From Bifidobacterium aerophilum (GTDB lineage Bacteria; Actinomycetota; Actinomycetes; Actinomycetales; Bifidobacteriaceae): a stretch of DNA of 63,558 bases. Shown in pieces: positions 33,590-42,666 of the stretch (its first letter is position 1; every line of letters begins with the position of its first letter). The notes under the pieces were generated by a model, which made no database searches, was not told the DNA's origin, and was given only the letters and a program-made list of their open reading frames with translations. Location of the stretch: contig NZ_WHZW01000009.1 of assembly GCF_010667685.1 (NCBI RefSeq), forward strand, positions 1 to 63,558. The letters run 5' to 3'. Both the position numbers and the translations under genes were made by a program.

Positions 33590-34450
33590 TCAGCCGAGCT
33601 TGGCGAAGTCCTCGTCGTCGAGGACGAGCTCGCCGGCCTTGAGGGAATCGAGGATGGTTTCGGGGCGGTGCGCGCCGGGGATCACGAACATGTGGTCGCC
33701 CTTGGCGAGCTCCCACGCGAGCACGACCTGCTGATAGCTGACGCCGTGCTTGGCCGCGACCTCGCGGAACGGGTCGAACTTGGATTCGTCGTACGGGTGA
33801 CGGTAGCCGCCGAGCGGGCTCCAGCACACGAACGCGAGGCCGAGCTTGGCGCAGTAGTCCAGCGTGTCCTGCGTGTCGAGGTGAATCGGTGAGTACTGGT
33901 TCTGCACGGCGATGAGCTTGTCGCCGAGGATGCCGCGCGCGATGTCAAGCTGTTCGATGGTCACGTTGGACACGCCCGCGTACTGGGCCACGCCCTCGTC
34001 GACGAGCTGCTTCAACGCTTCGATGGACTCGTTGTACGGCACTTCCGGATCATGGCGGTGCATGTACAGCAGGTCGATCGTGTCGACGCCGAGCGCCATC
34101 GCGGACTCCTTGCCGTAACGCAGCAGGTGTTCCGGCTTGCCGTCGCGCGGCCAGACCGGCTTGTCGCCATCCCATGCGCGGCGCAGGCCGATCTTCGTGG
34201 CGACGAGCACTTCCTCACGCGGCCCCTTCCACGTGTCGAGCGCCTCGCGGACCAGCTTTTCGCCGGTCTGCTCCTCCTCGCCGGGCGTGTAGTAGGCCCA
34301 CGCGGTGTCGATGTGGCGGCAGCCCGCGTCGAGCGAGGCGTGCAGCGTTTCGATGCCGACGTCGTGGCCGCGGTTGTTTTCGATGGTCAGCGGCATTTCG
34401 CCGTGACCGATGGCGGTCGTGTCGAACGGACCGAGATTGCGGTGCAGCAT
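33590..34450 (-). CDS. Aldo/keto reductase
   Basis: 286 aa NADPH-dependent oxidoreductase of the TIM-barrel AKR family. The catalytic set is present: DAGCRHIDTAWAYYTPG (Asp, Tyr), KIGLRRA (Lys) and LLYMHRHDPEVPY (His). C-terminal cofactor loop: VIPGAHRPETI. The substrate is unknown. ATG 34450 follows AAAGGAGAAC. It converges with the MocR gene at zero distance. Confidence 0.9.
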   Translation of the reverse strand: MLHRNLGPFDTTAIGHGEMPLTIENNRGHDVGIETLHASLDAGCRHIDTAWAYYTPGEEEQTGEKLVREALDTWKGPREEVLVATKIGLRRAWDGDKPVWPRDGKPEHLLRYGKESAMALGVDTIDLLYMHRHDPEVPYNESIEALKQLVDEGVAQYAGVSNVTIEQLDIARGILGDKLIAVQNQYSPIHLDTQDTLDYCAKLGLAFVCWSPLGGYRHPYDESKFDPFREVAAKHGVSYQQVVLAWELAKGDHMFVIPGAHRPETILDSLKAGELVLDDEDFAKLG

Positions 34451-34558
34451 AACGGTTCTCCTTTGATATAGATGCCGTAGGGTTCCGCTTCCCAGCGTAG
34501 GGACGCGGCTGGATTTGAACGGCATCGTGCGGAACGCGACGCCGGACGAAAGACGAAA

Positions 34559-36823
34559 CTAACGGCCGCCGAAGGAACCACCGCCGGAACCACCGCCGGA
34601 ACCACCGAACCCGCCGCCGGAGAAGGAACCGCCCGAGCCGCCGGACGACGAGGAAGGCGCCGCGGCCTGAATGGTGGAGCGGATGTCCGCGAATCCGGCG
34701 TCGAGTTGCGCCCCGATGTCACCGACGTTCGCGCTGAACGACGACGGGTCGAACCCACCGCCCGAGAACGGCCCGGAAGTCCCGGCGCCGGTCCCGTACA
34801 CGTCATGCCGCCAGCCGTACGGACGGTAATGCCAATACAGCATCGAATCGGACGCGTTCGCATCCAGCCACGACGGATCCGTCACCTGCGGATACGCTTT
34901 CGCCAGCTCGCGCAGCACACGCTCGGAAATGCCGAACGCGGCGGCGTACACGAGATAGCGGTCCCACAGCACCAGATCAGCCGCGCCGCGGTCGGAGAAG
35001 TTCGAGAAATCAACCAGATAGCGGTACAGGCCGTTCACCTGTCCGGCTATCCGCTGCCCGGCGGTCGTCAATGCGATGTGTTTCGCGCAGATCAGCGCGA
35101 ACAGGCTGAAGAACATGATCGGCGCGGCCACGCACAGCAGAAGCGCCGCATTGCCCCAGGCTCCGAAAAGCGCCGTGGAGCAGATCGCGATGGCCATGCC
35201 GAAGCCGCCGCTCACGCTCGCACCGATGCCGCACGTGCGGGTAGCGCCGAGCATTGAGAACTCGTTCGAGCATGCCGTCTCGTACGCTTCGAGCGCCTGA
35301 TATCCCGTCTTCCACCCCGCGCACACGGATTTCATGCGTTCGAGGTCGAATACCGGACCGCCGACGCGTTTGGAGATCTTCTCGAACAGCCGCAGCGTCG
35401 CGTCTTCCGATTGGCTGAGCCGCAGCGCCGCGCGCGCCTGCCGGTCGAAACACGCCGGCAGCAGCACGAGCGTGCTGGTGCTCGAGGCCACGCCGAGATC
35501 GTTCGCGTTCGAACCGATCATCGCGGCCATGTCCGCGTTGTTCGCCGCGCTCAGATCGATGCCGCGATAGATCGACATCGGCCCGGGATAGATCGCGATC
35601 GCCTTCTTCGAGGCGAGCGAGAGCACGTTGGACGTCATCTGCCGCGAGCTGATCGAACCATGCGCTTCGAGTCCGAGCACGTCGGCCATGCGCGCCGCCG
35701 ACGACGGGCTGACGTCCGGCGGTTCACGCCAGTATTCGATGTCGCCGCGATAGCACGCCCCACGATGGCTGAGCAGCGCGGAAATGACCGCGATCACGCA
35801 CAGCAGCAGCCCGACGACCGCGAATCCAAGTCCTATAACCAGCCGGTTGCGCGCGTAGATCCGCTGCTGATCGCGCCATGAGGTCTCCTGCCGCGTCTCA
35901 TCGGCCTTCAGCCAATCGAGATAATCGCCGTCGCCTCGTCGAATCCAGTTGCCGGACCGGCTGCCGACGTTATCGTTGCCCTTCCACCACGCCGGCTCCT
36001 TGACCACGTCCGCGTCGTAGGCGGCCACCACGTCGAGGTACTCCCCCGCGCGCACGTCGTACGCGGTGAACTTGAGCGACCCGCCGTCGCCGCGCGAGGT
36101 TTCGGACGTGCCCGTGTAGTGCAGCCACGCCCACGAATCGTCGGCCGTGATGCCGTCCGGGAAGCGCACGGTACCGGTGACCTTGCCGATCGGCGTCTGG
36201 TTCGACGCGCCGAACGGCTCCCATTTGAACGTGGCGACGTCATCGTACAGCGTGGTCATGCCGACGAGCGTGAACGTCACGTCGAATTTGAGGCTGTCCG
36301 CCTTGGTGGTGACGGGAATGTTCCAGCCGATCTCGATGGTCTTGTATCCGCCGTTCCCGCCGCCGATCGGATATCCGTCCGTGATCGGCTCGTACGGTTT
36401 CATCGAGACGCCGGTGGCGTCGGCGATGTACCAATGACCCGCCCAGTCGCTGTTCCATTCGCGTTCGCTGACGCCATCCGGCAGATGCGGCTTGGTCTGC
36501 GTGTAGTCCTGGCCGTCGGTCACGTTGCGCACGCTGATGTCGGTGATGTCCGACAGGTTCGTGGTGTTGATTTCGTACCGCTGGTAGAGCTGTTTCCACG
36601 GGCGTACGTTGTCGTCGTCATCGGTACGTTTCCGCAGCCGCATGTCGATGTGCTGCGTGACCTTGAGACTGCCGTCCGACTGCACGGCGACGTCGTAGTC
36701 GAGCGTGCGGTAGCTCAGATCGGCGCCCCCGTCGGTCAGCGCCGCGATGAACAGGCCGCCGAACACCAGCACGACGACGAGCGCCGCGATGACCGCGGAT
36801 CTGGTGACGCGTTTGACGTCCAT
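34559..36823 (-). CDS. DUF2207 membrane protein with Gly/Ser-rich tail
   Basis: 754 aa. Membrane segment at about 10-30, a large extracellular DUF2207 beta domain (about 35-310: YDVAVQSDGSLKVTQHIDMRLRKRTDD), a membrane segment at about 330-352, a region with EYWREPPDVSPSSAARMADVLG, two further segments near 540-590, and an extreme Gly/Ser/Phe tail (GGSGGSFSGGGFGG). It is encoded after lemA with a TGATG junction (1-nt overlap). The LemA-DUF2207 pairing is common in Gram-positives; the function is unknown, perhaps envelope stress. Confidence 0.87.
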   Translation of the reverse strand: MDVKRVTRSAVIAALVVVLVFGGLFIAALTDGGADLSYRTLDYDVAVQSDGSLKVTQHIDMRLRKRTDDDDNVRPWKQLYQRYEINTTNLSDITDISVRNVTDGQDYTQTKPHLPDGVSEREWNSDWAGHWYIADATGVSMKPYEPITDGYPIGGGNGGYKTIEIGWNIPVTTKADSLKFDVTFTLVGMTTLYDDVATFKWEPFGASNQTPIGKVTGTVRFPDGITADDSWAWLHYTGTSETSRGDGGSLKFTAYDVRAGEYLDVVAAYDADVVKEPAWWKGNDNVGSRSGNWIRRGDGDYLDWLKADETRQETSWRDQQRIYARNRLVIGLGFAVVGLLLCVIAVISALLSHRGACYRGDIEYWREPPDVSPSSAARMADVLGLEAHGSISSRQMTSNVLSLASKKAIAIYPGPMSIYRGIDLSAANNADMAAMIGSNANDLGVASSTSTLVLLPACFDRQARAALRLSQSEDATLRLFEKISKRVGGPVFDLERMKSVCAGWKTGYQALEAYETACSNEFSMLGATRTCGIGASVSGGFGMAIAICSTALFGAWGNAALLLCVAAPIMFFSLFALICAKHIALTTAGQRIAGQVNGLYRYLVDFSNFSDRGAADLVLWDRYLVYAAAFGISERVLRELAKAYPQVTDPSWLDANASDSMLYWHYRPYGWRHDVYGTGAGTSGPFSGGGFDPSSFSANVGDIGAQLDAGFADIRSTIQAAAPSSSSGGSGGSFSGGGFGGSGGGSGGGSFGGR

Positions 36824-37392
36824 CAGAACCTGACCTGCGGCACCTGGCGCGACGTCTCGTCAACCTGGAAGTACTGCGCCTGCTCGAAGTTGAACAGTCC
36901 GGCGACGATGTTGGTCGGCACGGTTTCGGTGGCCGTGTTGTACTTGAGGACGATGTCGTTGTAGAACTGGCGCGCGTAGGCGATCTTCGATTCGAGCGCC
37001 TTGAGCTGGGCCTGCAGGTCCATGAAGTTCTGGTTGGCCTGCAGCTGCGGGTAGGCTTCGGCCGTGGCCTGCAGGTTGACGAGCGCGCGAGACAGCGCGT
37101 TTTCGGCCGTCATGCGCTGCGCCACGTCGCCGTTGGCGGCAGCGGCGACCACGCCGGCACGCGCCTGCGTGACCTGCGTGAGCACGGTCGATTCGTGTCC
37201 GGCGTAGCCCTTGACCGTCTCCACGAGGTTCGGGATCAGGTCTGCGCGCTGCTTGAGCTGCACGTCGATCTGCGCCCAGCCGTTCTTGACGCGGTTGCGC
37301 AGCGTGACGAGGTTGTTGTACATGCCGACGCCCCACAGCGCCAGCGCCACGAGAATGACGAGAATGACGAGAACAGTGATGACGAATGGCAT
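36823..37392 (-). CDS. lemA: LemA-family protein
   Basis: 189 aa. A single N-terminal membrane helix (about 2-22) is followed by the helical LemA domain ([43 protein letters not shown]). ATG 37392 has AGGGGGAAC directly upstream; the frame extends to 37548 without support. It is co-translated with the DUF2207 gene. The family function is unsettled. Confidence 0.92.
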   Translation of the reverse strand: MPFVITVLVILVILVALALWGVGMYNNLVTLRNRVKNGWAQIDVQLKQRADLIPNLVETVKGYAGHESTVLTQVTQARAGVVAAAANGDVAQRMTAENALSRALVNLQATAEAYPQLQANQNFMDLQAQLKALESKIAYARQFYNDIVLKYNTATETVPTNIVAGLFNFEQAQYFQVDETSRQVPQVRF

Positions 37393-37575
37393 GTTCCCCC
37401 TGCTCCTTCGCTCCGTTCCGGCGCCGATCATGCGGCATGTGTACCGGCGTATATTGTCCGCGTCCATTCTCTCAGATTTCACGTGAAACCGATAGGCGAT
37501 TATCGGCAAATCGTCCGTTCGGCGTTTCTCGCCCAAATCGCGGGCCACTGCCGCACGTCATCACCGACCGCCCCG

Positions 37576-38493
37576 TCACCGCGCGCCGTCGTCGCCCTCG
37601 CCGTCGCGACCGCCGGCATCGATCACCTCGCGCAGGCATTCGAGGAACGCCTGCGCGGCCCGGGTGAGCGGCTGCCCGCGTTTCCATGCCAGGCTGCACC
37701 GCAGCGACGTCGGCGGATCGAGGGGACGGAAGCACAGGCCGCTGCCGGGCGACGTGTCCACCAGCCCCGCGAGCGTGACCGCGCAACCATAGCCGGCGCG
37801 CACGAACAGGCTGGCGTTGTAGATCAGGTTCGACGTGCCGACGACCATGCGCGATTGGGCGACTGGCGTCATCCAACCGCTCAGCTCCCCGCGCACGATG
37901 CTGCCGCTCGACACGATGAGCGGCACGTTCCTCAGATCCGCCCTGGTGATGCGTTCCTTCGCGGCCAGCGGATGGTCCTCCCGCATGAGCAGTCCGCAGG
38001 GATCCTCGCCGGGCAGGTCGATGTGCTCGTACCGGCTCATGTCGACGGATTGGATGAGCACGGCGAAGTCGGCCAACCCGTTCTCCAGCCGTTCGATGGC
38101 GGTCGGCCCGTTCTCGTCATCGAGATGGAACCGTATGCCCGGGTGCGCCCGGCGCGTGGCGACCGCAGCCTCGGCCACCGTGCCCATCGACCGGACCTGC
38201 GCGGCGGCGATATGGATGTCGCCGGCGACGACGTCCGTCCGCAGTTCGGATTCCAGCCGGTCGGCGAGCGCGACGATCTCCTGCGCGCGCCGGTACAGCA
38301 GTTTGCCGGCGTCCGTCAGTTCCAGCCGCTGGCCGCGAGCGCGCCGGATCAGCAGCGTGGCTCCCACCTCGCGTTCCAGCGCGCCGATCTGGCGTGACAG
38401 CGTCGGCTGGTTCATGCGCAGCACGTCGGCCGCGGCGCCGATGCCGCCTTCCTGCACGACCACCGTGAAATGGCGCAGCGCCTGCGTGTCCAT
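37576..38493 (-). CDS. LysR-family transcriptional regulator
   Basis: 305 aa. N-terminal winged helix (MDTQALRHFTVVVQEGGIGAAADVLRMNQPTLSRQIGALEREVG) and a two-lobe effector domain. ATG 38493 is preceded by GGGAGGCGACC. It is divergent from the membrane-anchored GH3 gene; the 339-bp gap holds several palindromes, so it may control that enzyme. The effector is unknown. The ACRAC-NN-GTYGT word upstream of both GH3 genes is one possible target, though LysR sites usually have a T-N11-A core. Confidence 0.9.
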   Translation of the reverse strand: MDTQALRHFTVVVQEGGIGAAADVLRMNQPTLSRQIGALEREVGATLLIRRARGQRLELTDAGKLLYRRAQEIVALADRLESELRTDVVAGDIHIAAAQVRSMGTVAEAAVATRRAHPGIRFHLDDENGPTAIERLENGLADFAVLIQSVDMSRYEHIDLPGEDPCGLLMREDHPLAAKERITRADLRNVPLIVSSGSIVRGELSGWMTPVAQSRMVVGTSNLIYNASLFVRAGYGCAVTLAGLVDTSPGSGLCFRPLDPPTSLRCSLAWKRGQPLTRAAQAFLECLREVIDAGGRDGEGDDGAR

Positions 38494-38550
38494 GGTCGCC
38501 TCCCTGCGGTGCCGGTATGCATAGGTTTCTTTCATACAGATTATGCACTG

Positions 38551-38565
38551 AAAACGACAGGTTGT
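38551..38565 (+). promoter_or_regulatory. 15-bp word shared by both GH3 upstream regions (copy 1)
   Basis: AAAACGACAGGTTGT is identical to 43371-43385 and lies in the same orientation upstream of a GH3 gene (268 bp before the start here). The core ACGACAGGTTGT is semi-palindromic, as expected of an operator. Confidence 0.55.
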
Positions 38566-38657
38566 CGGACCACGATCCGTTCGGAGGCACCGCGGATCAC
38601 GGTCGTCATCGACCGCAAACCGCCGCGTTGCAACGGTCTACGGGCGCTAGCCCTGTA

Positions 38658-38680
38658 TTCCATACACAATCCGTATGGAA
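38658..38680. promoter_or_regulatory. Operator-like inverted repeat before the permuted GH3
   Basis: TTCCATAC and GTATGGAA flank 7 nt. A second one, CGTTCAC-N7-GTGAACG, lies at 38738-38758. Both are in the LysR/GH3 divergent region, 75-175 bp before the GH3 start. The two have the same arm-spacer geometry but different sequences. Confidence 0.45.
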
Positions 38681-38832
38681 AAGCCAACGCCGTCGGCATT
38701 GTTGTTCGCTCCGAGATTCGCGCACAATGGAGCCACACCGTTCACAACAGCCGTGAACGCCAGCAATACCAACGGTTTCAGCACCACACGGCAGTCGCAT
38801 CGCGCGGGAGCGAGAGAAGAAAGGAAACAGCC

Positions 38833-41733
38833 ATGCTGGAAATCAACATGGACGACGTCATCGCGGTCGTCCAATCCATCCGGGCCGAGCTGATCGCCAT
38901 CGCGGTCTTCCTGGTCCTGGCCATCGTCATCACCGCGGCGGTGAACAGGCACACCGTCGCCGACCAGGCCACACGCAAGCTCGCGCATTCAACGTCATGG
39001 GTGGTCGCGGGCATCGCCGCGGTCGTCTCCGTCACCATGATGCTGACCGGCCCGCTGAGCAACATGATCACGATGGCCACGGCCGAAAAGCACGAGCTGA
39101 GCGCCGAAACCATCGACAAGACCAACAAGCTGGCCGTCGACATCGAACGCGAGGGCATCACGCTGCTGCAGAACAACGACGGCATGCTGCCGCTCGCGGC
39201 CGGCAACATCAACGTGTTCGGCTGGGCGTCGACCAACCCGATCTACGGCGGCACCGGTTCGGGCGCGCTCTCCGACGCGTACGACACCACGTCGCTGCTC
39301 GATGGCCTGCACGACGCCGGCTACAAGACCAACGACGAGCTGACCAAGTTCTACACCGACTACCGCACGGACCGCGGCGTGATCGCCGTGACCTCCGCCG
39401 ACTGGACGCTGCCGGAACCGCCGGCCTCGACGTACACCGACAGCCTCATCAGCGACGCCAAGGACTTCTCCGACACGGCGATGATCGTGATCGGCCGCGT
39501 CGGCGGCGAAGGCCTCGACCTGCCGACCGACATGAACAAGGACGGCGTCGTCTACAACGACAATTCCTCCGACTACAAGGACTTCCCCGAGGGCACGCAC
39601 TATCTCGAGCTGAGCCAGTCCGAGAAGGACATGATCGATCTGGTCACCAAGAACTTCGACAACGTGACGCTGGTCTACAACGGCGCGAACGCCTTCGAAT
39701 TCGGCTTCCTCAAGGACTATCCGCAGATCAAGTCCGTGCTGTGGGCGCCGCACCCCGGCCAGGCCGGCTTCGAGGCCCTCGGAGAGGTGCTCAACGGCAC
39801 GGTGAACCCGTCCGGCCGCACCGCCGACACGTTCGTCAAGGACCTGACCAAGACCCCGAACTGGAACAACTTCGGCGCCTTCCAGTATGACAACGTGGCC
39901 GAGTTCGAGGTCGAATCCGCGCGCGGCACCCGCTCGCCGAAGTTCGTGGACTACGTCGAGGGCATCTACGTGGGCTACCGCTTCTACGAAACCGCCGACG
40001 ACGAGGGCCTGATCAACTACGACGACGTCGTGCAGTACCCGTTCGGCTACGGCCTGAGCTACACGACGTTCGACCAGAAGATGGGCGACGTGACCTACGC
40101 GAACGGCAAGGTCAGCTTCGACGTGACCGTCACCAACACCGGAGACACGGCCGGCAAGGACGTCGTCGAGGCGTACGTCAACCCGCCGTACGTCAACGGC
40201 GGCATCGAAAAGTCGACAGCGAACCTCGTCGCGTACGAGAAGACCAAGGAACTCGCGCCGGGCGAATCCGAAACCGTCAAGATCGAGTTCGACGACGATG
40301 ACATGGCGTCCTACGACTACCAGAACGCGAAGGCGTACGTGCTCGAAGCCGGCGACTACCAGGTGTCCATCAACGAGAACTCGCACGTCGAGATCGACTC
40401 GGCCACCGTCACCGTGCCGACGACCATCACCTACGATTCGGCCGACAACACGCACAACGGCGACGCCACCGTCGCGACCAACGTGTTCGACGAGGCGGAA
40501 GGCGACGTGACCTACCTGTCGCGCGCCGACCACTTCGCCAACTACGACGAGGCCACCGCCGCGCCGACCGACTACTCGATGCCGGACGACGTGAAGTCCA
40601 CGTTCTACAACAACGGCAACTACGATCCGACCAAGTTCGACAACGCGGACGACCAGATGCCGACCACCGGCGCGAAGAACGGCCTGCGCCTGATCGACCT
40701 GCGCGGCGCGGACTACGACGACGCCAAGTGGGACCAGCTGCTCGACCAGCTGACCTTCGACGAGATGGACACCATCATCGCCAACGGCGGCTACCAGAAC
40801 GCGGCCATCAAGTCCATCGGCAAGGTGCGCCTGTCCGACGTGGACGGCCCGGCCGCCCTCAAGGACAACTTCACCGGCGTCAGCTCCATCGGCCTGCCCG
40901 CGAACATCGCGCTCGCCTGCTCGTGGAACAAGGACCTCGCCAGGCAGTACGGCGAAACGATCGGCGACATGGCCCACGAGATGCAGGTGTCCGGCTGGTA
41001 CGCGCCGTCCATCAACAACCACCGCAGCGCATTCGGCGGCCGCAACTTCGAATACTTCTCCGAAGACCCGGTGCTGACCGCCGGACTCGCCGTCGAACAG
41101 GTGCTCGGCGCGGCGGACCGCGGCGTGTACGCATTCACCAAGCACTTCGCGCTCAACGAGCAGGAGACCGAACGCAACGGCCAGCTGTGCACCTGGTCGA
41201 ACGAGCAGGCGATCCGCGAGATCTACCTGCGCCCGTTCGAGGAGGTCGTCAAGGCCAGCAACGGCAAGCCGCAGGCCATGATGGGCGCGTTCAACTACGT
41301 CGGCAACACGTACGCGAGCGCCCACGTCGGACTCAACCAGACCGTGCTGCGCGACGAGTGGGGCTTCAAGGGCATGCTCGAGACGGATTACTTCTCCGGC
41401 CCGAACTACGGCTACCAGACCGCCGACCAGGCGATCCGCGGCTACACCGACATCATGCTCGCCACCGCCGATACCACCAACCACGTGACCGACCATTCGG
41501 CCACCTCGGTGATCGCCATGCGCCGCGCCGCGCACAACATCCTGTACACGGCCGTCAACAGCTGGCGATACGAGGACGGACAGCCGGACGCGAACATGCC
41601 GGCCTGGAAGATCGCGACGATCGTGGCCGACGCGGTGCTCGGCGTGGCGCTGGCTGGACTCGAGGCGCTCGCGGTGGCCCGCTTCCTCAAGCGCCGCAAG
41701 GCGACGGCGGAAACCGTCGCGGCGGCGAAGTAA
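38833..41733 (+). CDS. Circularly permuted, membrane-anchored GH3 beta-glycosidase
   Basis: 966 aa. Two N-terminal membrane segments (about 19-37 and 57-76), then the alpha/beta-sandwich GH3 domain (about 90-410, putative acid/base Glu226 in GGEGLD), a fibronectin-III-like domain (about 425-520), an acidic linker, and only then the TIM-barrel domain (about 640-900) with KHF770-772 and nucleophile Asp852 in GMLETDYF. Usual GH3 order is barrel, sandwich, FnIII. A last membrane helix (about 925-950) ends with RRK. The start is ATG 38833 with AAAGGAAAC; the frame to 38470 is unsupported. It probably hydrolyses beta-glucosides at the membrane; the exact sugar is unknown. Confidence 0.88.
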   Translation: MLEINMDDVIAVVQSIRAELIAIAVFLVLAIVITAAVNRHTVADQATRKLAHSTSWVVAGIAAVVSVTMMLTGPLSNMITMATAEKHELSAETIDKTNKLAVDIEREGITLLQNNDGMLPLAAGNINVFGWASTNPIYGGTGSGALSDAYDTTSLLDGLHDAGYKTNDELTKFYTDYRTDRGVIAVTSADWTLPEPPASTYTDSLISDAKDFSDTAMIVIGRVGGEGLDLPTDMNKDGVVYNDNSSDYKDFPEGTHYLELSQSEKDMIDLVTKNFDNVTLVYNGANAFEFGFLKDYPQIKSVLWAPHPGQAGFEALGEVLNGTVNPSGRTADTFVKDLTKTPNWNNFGAFQYDNVAEFEVESARGTRSPKFVDYVEGIYVGYRFYETADDEGLINYDDVVQYPFGYGLSYTTFDQKMGDVTYANGKVSFDVTVTNTGDTAGKDVVEAYVNPPYVNGGIEKSTANLVAYEKTKELAPGESETVKIEFDDDDMASYDYQNAKAYVLEAGDYQVSINENSHVEIDSATVTVPTTITYDSADNTHNGDATVATNVFDEAEGDVTYLSRADHFANYDEATAAPTDYSMPDDVKSTFYNNGNYDPTKFDNADDQMPTTGAKNGLRLIDLRGADYDDAKWDQLLDQLTFDEMDTIIANGGYQNAAIKSIGKVRLSDVDGPAALKDNFTGVSSIGLPANIALACSWNKDLARQYGETIGDMAHEMQVSGWYAPSINNHRSAFGGRNFEYFSEDPVLTAGLAVEQVLGAADRGVYAFTKHFALNEQETERNGQLCTWSNEQAIREIYLRPFEEVVKASNGKPQAMMGAFNYVGNTYASAHVGLNQTVLRDEWGFKGMLETDYFSGPNYGYQTADQAIRGYTDIMLATADTTNHVTDHSATSVIAMRRAAHNILYTAVNSWRYEDGQPDANMPAWKIATIVADAVLGVALAGLEALAVARFLKRRKATAETVAAAK

Positions 41734-41793
41734 GCGGCGAGCCACATTCCAAACCTGCGCGGACCCGCTGCCCCGGGTCCGCGTCTCCCCCGG

Positions 41794-41837
41794 ACGGGCG
41801 GGAGGCGATCCATCTCCTCGGATCGTCTCCCGCCCGT
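41794..41837 (+). terminator. Hairpin after the permuted GH3 gene
   Basis: An 18-bp stem with one mismatch (41794-41811 / 41820-41837, ACGGGCGGGAGGCGATCC arm), preceded by another GCGGACC/GGTCCGC hairpin at 41758-41782. There is no T-run. Confidence 0.55.
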
Positions 41838-41843
41838 TCGTCA

Positions 41844-41899
41844 ACTTCTCAAAATTTTTGAGAAGTTTCCCGCATAACTTCTCAAATTTTTTGAGAAGC
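41844..41899. promoter_or_regulatory. Twin palindromic operators of the DUF3990/XRE module
   Basis: A 23-bp perfect palindrome at 41844-41866 (arms ACTTCTCAAAA, central T) and a near-identical one at 41877-41899 (arms CTTCTCAAA), 33 bp apart centre to centre, about three helical turns. A third palindrome, TGATATATCA, lies at 41953-41962 over the presumed -10. Placement 90-145 bp before the first gene suggests autoregulation by the XRE protein. Confidence 0.7.
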
Positions 41900-41988
41900 T
41901 ACCGTCGTTGCGACCTTCAGACCATCCATATGCCTTACGACTGTCACTGTGGTGATATATCATGGCGATACGGCGAAAGGAGCGACCA

Positions 41989-42666
41989 ATGGCGGACATC
42001 GAACTGTGGCACGGCTCCTCGCAGGTCATCAGGCATCCGGAATACGGCCTCGGCAAGCCGAACAACGACTATGGACGCGGCTTCTACTGCACGCAACACG
42101 TCGAACTGGCGAAGGAATGGGCCTGCGCCGGACTTGACGACGGTTATGCGAACCACTACCTGCTGCACACCGATGATCTGACGTTCCTCGACCTGTCCCG
42201 GCCGCCGTACACCATCCTCAACTGGCTTGCGCTGCTCGTCGAACACCGCAGATTCCAGCCGAACACAGCCGTCGCCGCGCAAGGCATCGACTATCTGCGA
42301 CATGTATTCCTGCCGGACATGAGCCATGCCGACGTGATCGTCGGATACCGCGCCGACGACTCCTATTTTTCCTTCGCCCGCGCATTCGTCAACAATACGA
42401 TCTCATTGGATCAGCTCTCCGAGGCGATGCGACTGGGCGAGCTCGGCAAACAGATCGTGCTCGTCAGCCCGGCGGCGTTCGCGAACCTGCGTTTCCGGGA
42501 CTGCGAAATCGCGCAGTCGTCCGTCTACCATGTGCTGCGCAACGAACGCGACTCGGCGGCGCGCGCCGCCTACCGGAAGTACGGTGCCATCACAAGCCTT
42601 GACGGACTGTTCATGCGCGACATCATTCGAGAGAAGATCACCAACGATGATCCACGCCTACGATGA
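41989..42666 (+). CDS. DUF3990-type ADP-ribosyltransferase-like protein (putative toxin)
   Basis: 225 aa. The N-terminal region ELWHGSSQVIRHPEYGLGKPNNDYGRGFYCTQHVELAKEWACA matches the DUF3990 pattern: HGS as ART motif 1 and the GRGFYCT...AxxWA block holding the conserved Tyr. I recall this family grouped with ADP-ribosyltransferases. The remainder is helical. ATG 41989 follows AAAGGAG. It overlaps the XRE gene by 20 nt. This fits a toxin-antitoxin-like pair; the toxin role is inferred from fold and context. Confidence 0.75.
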   Translation: MADIELWHGSSQVIRHPEYGLGKPNNDYGRGFYCTQHVELAKEWACAGLDDGYANHYLLHTDDLTFLDLSRPPYTILNWLALLVEHRRFQPNTAVAAQGIDYLRHVFLPDMSHADVIVGYRADDSYFSFARAFVNNTISLDQLSEAMRLGELGKQIVLVSPAAFANLRFRDCEIAQSSVYHVLRNERDSAARAAYRKYGAITSLDGLFMRDIIREKITNDDPRLR

